From: Collimonas rhizosphaerae
GTDB lineage: Bacteria; Pseudomonadota; Gammaproteobacteria; Burkholderiales; Burkholderiaceae_D
Assembly: GCF_038896935.1 (NCBI RefSeq)
Contig: NZ_JBANDC010000012.1
Span: 1 to 64,000 of the forward strand
Length of the DNA: 64,000 nucleotides
Reading direction: 5' to 3'
Both the position numbers and the translations under genes were made by a program. The notes under the pieces were generated by a model. That model had not been told where the DNA came from. It did not search any database and saw nothing but the letters and a program-made list of their open reading frames with translations. This document shows, in pieces, positions 61,665-64,000 of this stretch; position 1 is the first letter of the stretch, and each line of letters starts with the position of its first letter.

Positions 61665-64000
61665 GCGAAGGTCGCTTCAACCTGTCGGCGCTCGCCGTGC
61701 GCGAGCGCTCCGTCACCTTGTTTCTGATCTGCCTGATCTCGTTGGCCGGGCTCATCTCCTTCTTCAAACTTGGACGGGCGGAAGACCCCGCATTCACGGT
61801 CAAAGTGATGACCATCGTTACTGCTTGGCCAGGCGCCACTGCACAGGAAATGCAGGACCAAGTCGCCGAGAAGATCGAAAAGCGCATGCAGGAGCTGCGC
61901 TGGTATGAACGTACCGAGACCTACACAAGACCTGGCTTGGCCTTCACCACCTTGACCTTGCTCGACAGTACGCCGCCTTCGGAGGTCCAGGGAGAGTTTT
62001 ACCAAGCCCGAAAGAAAATCAGCGATGAGGCAAACAACCTTCCGCCTGGCGTGATCGGGCCGATGGTCAACGACGAATACGCGGACGTCACTTTTGCCCT
62101 ATTCGCACTCAAGGCCAAGGGCGAACCACAGCGCCTACTTGTACGCGACGCGGAGACGCTGCGTCAACGGCTGCTGCACGTACCAGGCGTAAAGAAGGTC
62201 AACATCGTCGGCGAGCAGTCCGAGCGCATTTATGTCGAGTTTTCGCATGAGCGCCTGGCAACGCTGGGCGTCAGCCCACAGGAAGTATTCGCCGCACTCA
62301 ATAGCCAGAACGCGCTCACACCGGCCGGCTCCGTGGAAACCAAGGGACCGCAGGTGTTTATTCGCCTGGACGGCGCTTTCGACGAATTGCAAAAGATCCG
62401 CGATACGCCGGTCGTGGCGCAAGGTCGCACATTGAAATTGTCGGACATCGCTACGATCAAGCGTGGTTATGAGGACCCGGCGACTTTCATGATCCGCAAC
62501 GGCGGCGAACCTGCGCTGCTGTTGGGCATCGTCATGCGCGATGGCTGGAACGGATTAGACTTGGGCAAGGCGCTGGATAAAGAGGTCGGTGCGATCAACG
62601 CCGACATGCCGCAGGGCATGGGCCTGTCCAAGGTCACAGACCAAGCCGTCAATATCAGCTCGGCGGTCGATGAGTTCATGATCAAGTTCTTCGCCGCGCT
62701 GCTGGTGGTCATGCTGGTGTGTTTCGTGAGCATGGGCTGGCGTGTGGGTATCGTAGTTGCTGCGGCGGTGCCGTTGACGCTGGCGGCAGTCTTCATTGTG
62801 ATGGCCGCAACCGGAAAGAACTTCGACCGCATCACGCTGGGTTCGCTGATCCTGGGGCTGGGCCTGCTTGTGGACGACGCCATCATCGCCATCGAAATGA
62901 TGGTGGTAAAGATGGAAGAAGGCTACGACCGTATCGCCGCGTCTGCCTATGCATGGAGCCATACTGCCGCGCCAATGCTCTCCGGCACGCTGGTCACGGC
63001 CGTCGGTTTCATGCCCAATGGCTTCGCCCGTTCCACTGCGGGCGAATACACCAGCAATATGTTCTGGATTGTCGGCATCGCACTGATCGCGTCTTGGGTG
63101 GTTGCCGTGGTCTTTACACCTTACCTTGGTGTCAAGCTACTACCCAATCTCAAAAAAGTCGAAGGCGGCCACGACGCACTCTACGATACGCCGCGTTATA
63201 ACCGCTTCCGCCAAGTATTGGCGCGCGTTATCGCACGCAAGTGGCTGGTCGCCGGCACTGTAGTGGGCCTTTTCGTTGTGGCCGTGCTGGGAATGGCTGT
63301 GGTCAAGAAGCAATTCTTCCCGATCTCCGACCGCCCCGAAGTGCTGGTCGAGGTGCAGATGCCCTACGGCACCTCGATCGGCCAGACCAGCGCCGCCACG
63401 GAGAAGGTGGAAGCATGGCTGGCTAAACAGCCGGAAGCGAAGATCGTCACGGCCTATGTTGGTCAAGGCGCGCCGCGCTTCTACTTGGCAATGGGACCAG
63501 AACTGCCTGATCCGTCGTTTGCCAAGATCGTGATCCGCACAGACAACCAGGATGAGCGCGAGGTATTGAAAAACCGGTTACGCAAGGCAATCGCCGACGG
63601 CCTCGCTTCTGAGGCGCGCGTGCGTGTCACCCAGCTCGTATTCGGCCCTTACTCGCCGTTCCCGGTCGCCTACCGGGTCACAGGACCGGACCAGGACAAG
63701 CTACGCAGTATCGCGGCTGAAGTGCAACGGGCCATGGATGCCAGTCCGATGATGCGTACGGTCAACGCTGACTGGGGCACGCGCACGCCTATGCTGCACT
63801 TCACCTTACAGCAGGATCGTTTGCAGGCTGTTGGGCTGACCCCCAGCGCCGTGGCGCAGCAACTGCAATTCTTGCTGAACGGTGTGCCCGTCACCGCGGT
63901 CCGCGAGGACATTCGCACGGTGCAAGTCACGGCCCGTTCGGCTGGCGACAGCCGGCTCGACCCTGCCAAGATCGCGGACTTCACGCTGGCCGGCGCCAAT
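61661..64000 (+). CDS. RND-family efflux transporter (AcrB-type), N-terminal ~780 residues
   Basis: It starts at ATG 61661 in an ATGA overlap with the adaptor and is open to the window end. The N-terminus is MSEGRFNLSALAVRERSVTL, followed by PGATAQEMQDQVAEKIEKRM. The proton-relay Asp pair lies in GLGLLVDDAIIAIEM (membrane helix 4). The second periplasmic half is reached by about residue 560. These are the features of HAE1-type drug exporters. Together with the OMF and adaptor it makes a complete tripartite pump. The C-terminal ~250 residues are outside the window. Confidence 0.95.
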   Translation, partial: MSEGRFNLSALAVRERSVTLFLICLISLAGLISFFKLGRAEDPAFTVKVMTIVTAWPGATAQEMQDQVAEKIEKRMQELRWYERTETYTRPGLAFTTLTLLDSTPPSEVQGEFYQARKKISDEANNLPPGVIGPMVNDEYADVTFALFALKAKGEPQRLLVRDAETLRQRLLHVPGVKKVNIVGEQSERIYVEFSHERLATLGVSPQEVFAALNSQNALTPAGSVETKGPQVFIRLDGAFDELQKIRDTPVVAQGRTLKLSDIATIKRGYEDPATFMIRNGGEPALLLGIVMRDGWNGLDLGKALDKEVGAINADMPQGMGLSKVTDQAVNISSAVDEFMIKFFAALLVVMLVCFVSMGWRVGIVVAAAVPLTLAAVFIVMAATGKNFDRITLGSLILGLGLLVDDAIIAIEMMVVKMEEGYDRIAASAYAWSHTAAPMLSGTLVTAVGFMPNGFARSTAGEYTSNMFWIVGIALIASWVVAVVFTPYLGVKLLPNLKKVEGGHDALYDTPRYNRFRQVLARVIARKWLVAGTVVGLFVVAVLGMAVVKKQFFPISDRPEVLVEVQMPYGTSIGQTSAATEKVEAWLAKQPEAKIVTAYVGQGAPRFYLAMGPELPDPSFAKIVIRTDNQDEREVLKNRLRKAIADGLASEARVRVTQLVFGPYSPFPVAYRVTGPDQDKLRSIAAEVQRAMDASPMMRTVNADWGTRTPMLHFTLQQDRLQAVGLTPSAVAQQLQFLLNGVPVTAVREDIRTVQVTARSAGDSRLDPAKIADFTLAGAN

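Overview
The window looks like a beta-proteobacterial chromosome segment, Burkholderiales and probably Oxalobacteraceae. This rests on the folC sequence, an NodT-type RND pump, an ESPR-type trimeric autotransporter and GC-rich backbone genes; the genus is not proven. Three layers are visible: a GC-rich backbone at both ends (folC at the left edge, and everything right of about 46.5 kb), a lower-GC accessory island from about 0.34 to 46.46 kb, and many decayed insertion sequences inside the island.

The island centres on a type III secretion (T3SS) gene cluster at 11.8-27.1 kb. Its order is sctC, sctD, yscE-like, two small unknown genes, sctF candidate, yscG-like, sctI, sctJ, sctK, sctL, sctQ, sctR, sctS, sctT, sctU, sctV, sctN, sctO. 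The first half follows the Ysc (virC) order, including a YscE/YscG-type needle-chaperone pair. No needle-length ruler (SctP), gatekeeper (SctW) or translocators are in the window. SctU ends where its autocleavage domain should begin. The cluster therefore looks incomplete, or dependent on genes elsewhere. Two decayed copies of one IS lie in inverted orientation on its two sides.

Four large genes around the cluster look like secreted effectors: 1702-6147 (-), 9116-10768 (-), 28084-32448 (+) and 43045-46017 (+). Two share a DUF6543-like body with different C-terminal modules. Two share an N-terminal secretion-type leader and a CBM5/12-like (chitin-binding-like) module. Two carry C-termini with ADP-ribosyltransferase-like motifs. 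Two carry long exact-period in-frame tandem repeats.

The most notable observation is a promoter element in front of sctC and in front of all four effector genes: a box resembling TTTCATACATATCCACCAC, then 20-21 bases, then TATACT or a close variant. In four of the five the start codon lies 143-156 bases further on. This defines a candidate T3SS regulon with an activator-type promoter that matches neither the PIP box nor the HrpL box.

Between 32.4 and 46.5 kb are IS remnants, a GlcG/HbpS-like protein, a cupin, a reprolysin-like metalloprotease, a broken LuxR-type gene, a CynR-like regulator, a primase-like remnant and a pair of exported proteins (an M15-like peptidase and an unknown). A tRNA-like 3' end followed by a strong terminator at 46.44-46.55 kb probably marks the right island border.

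Right of the border lies a five-gene oxidoreductase operon (one gene frameshifted) divergent from its LysR regulator, then an SDR / quinone-oxidoreductase / WYL-regulator group. A LysR pseudogene, a YadA-type adhesin, a DUF4388-like protein and a small lipoprotein follow. The window ends with an RND efflux locus (OMF, TetR, adaptor, pump) in which both intergenic regions carry GTGAC-N14-GTCAC.
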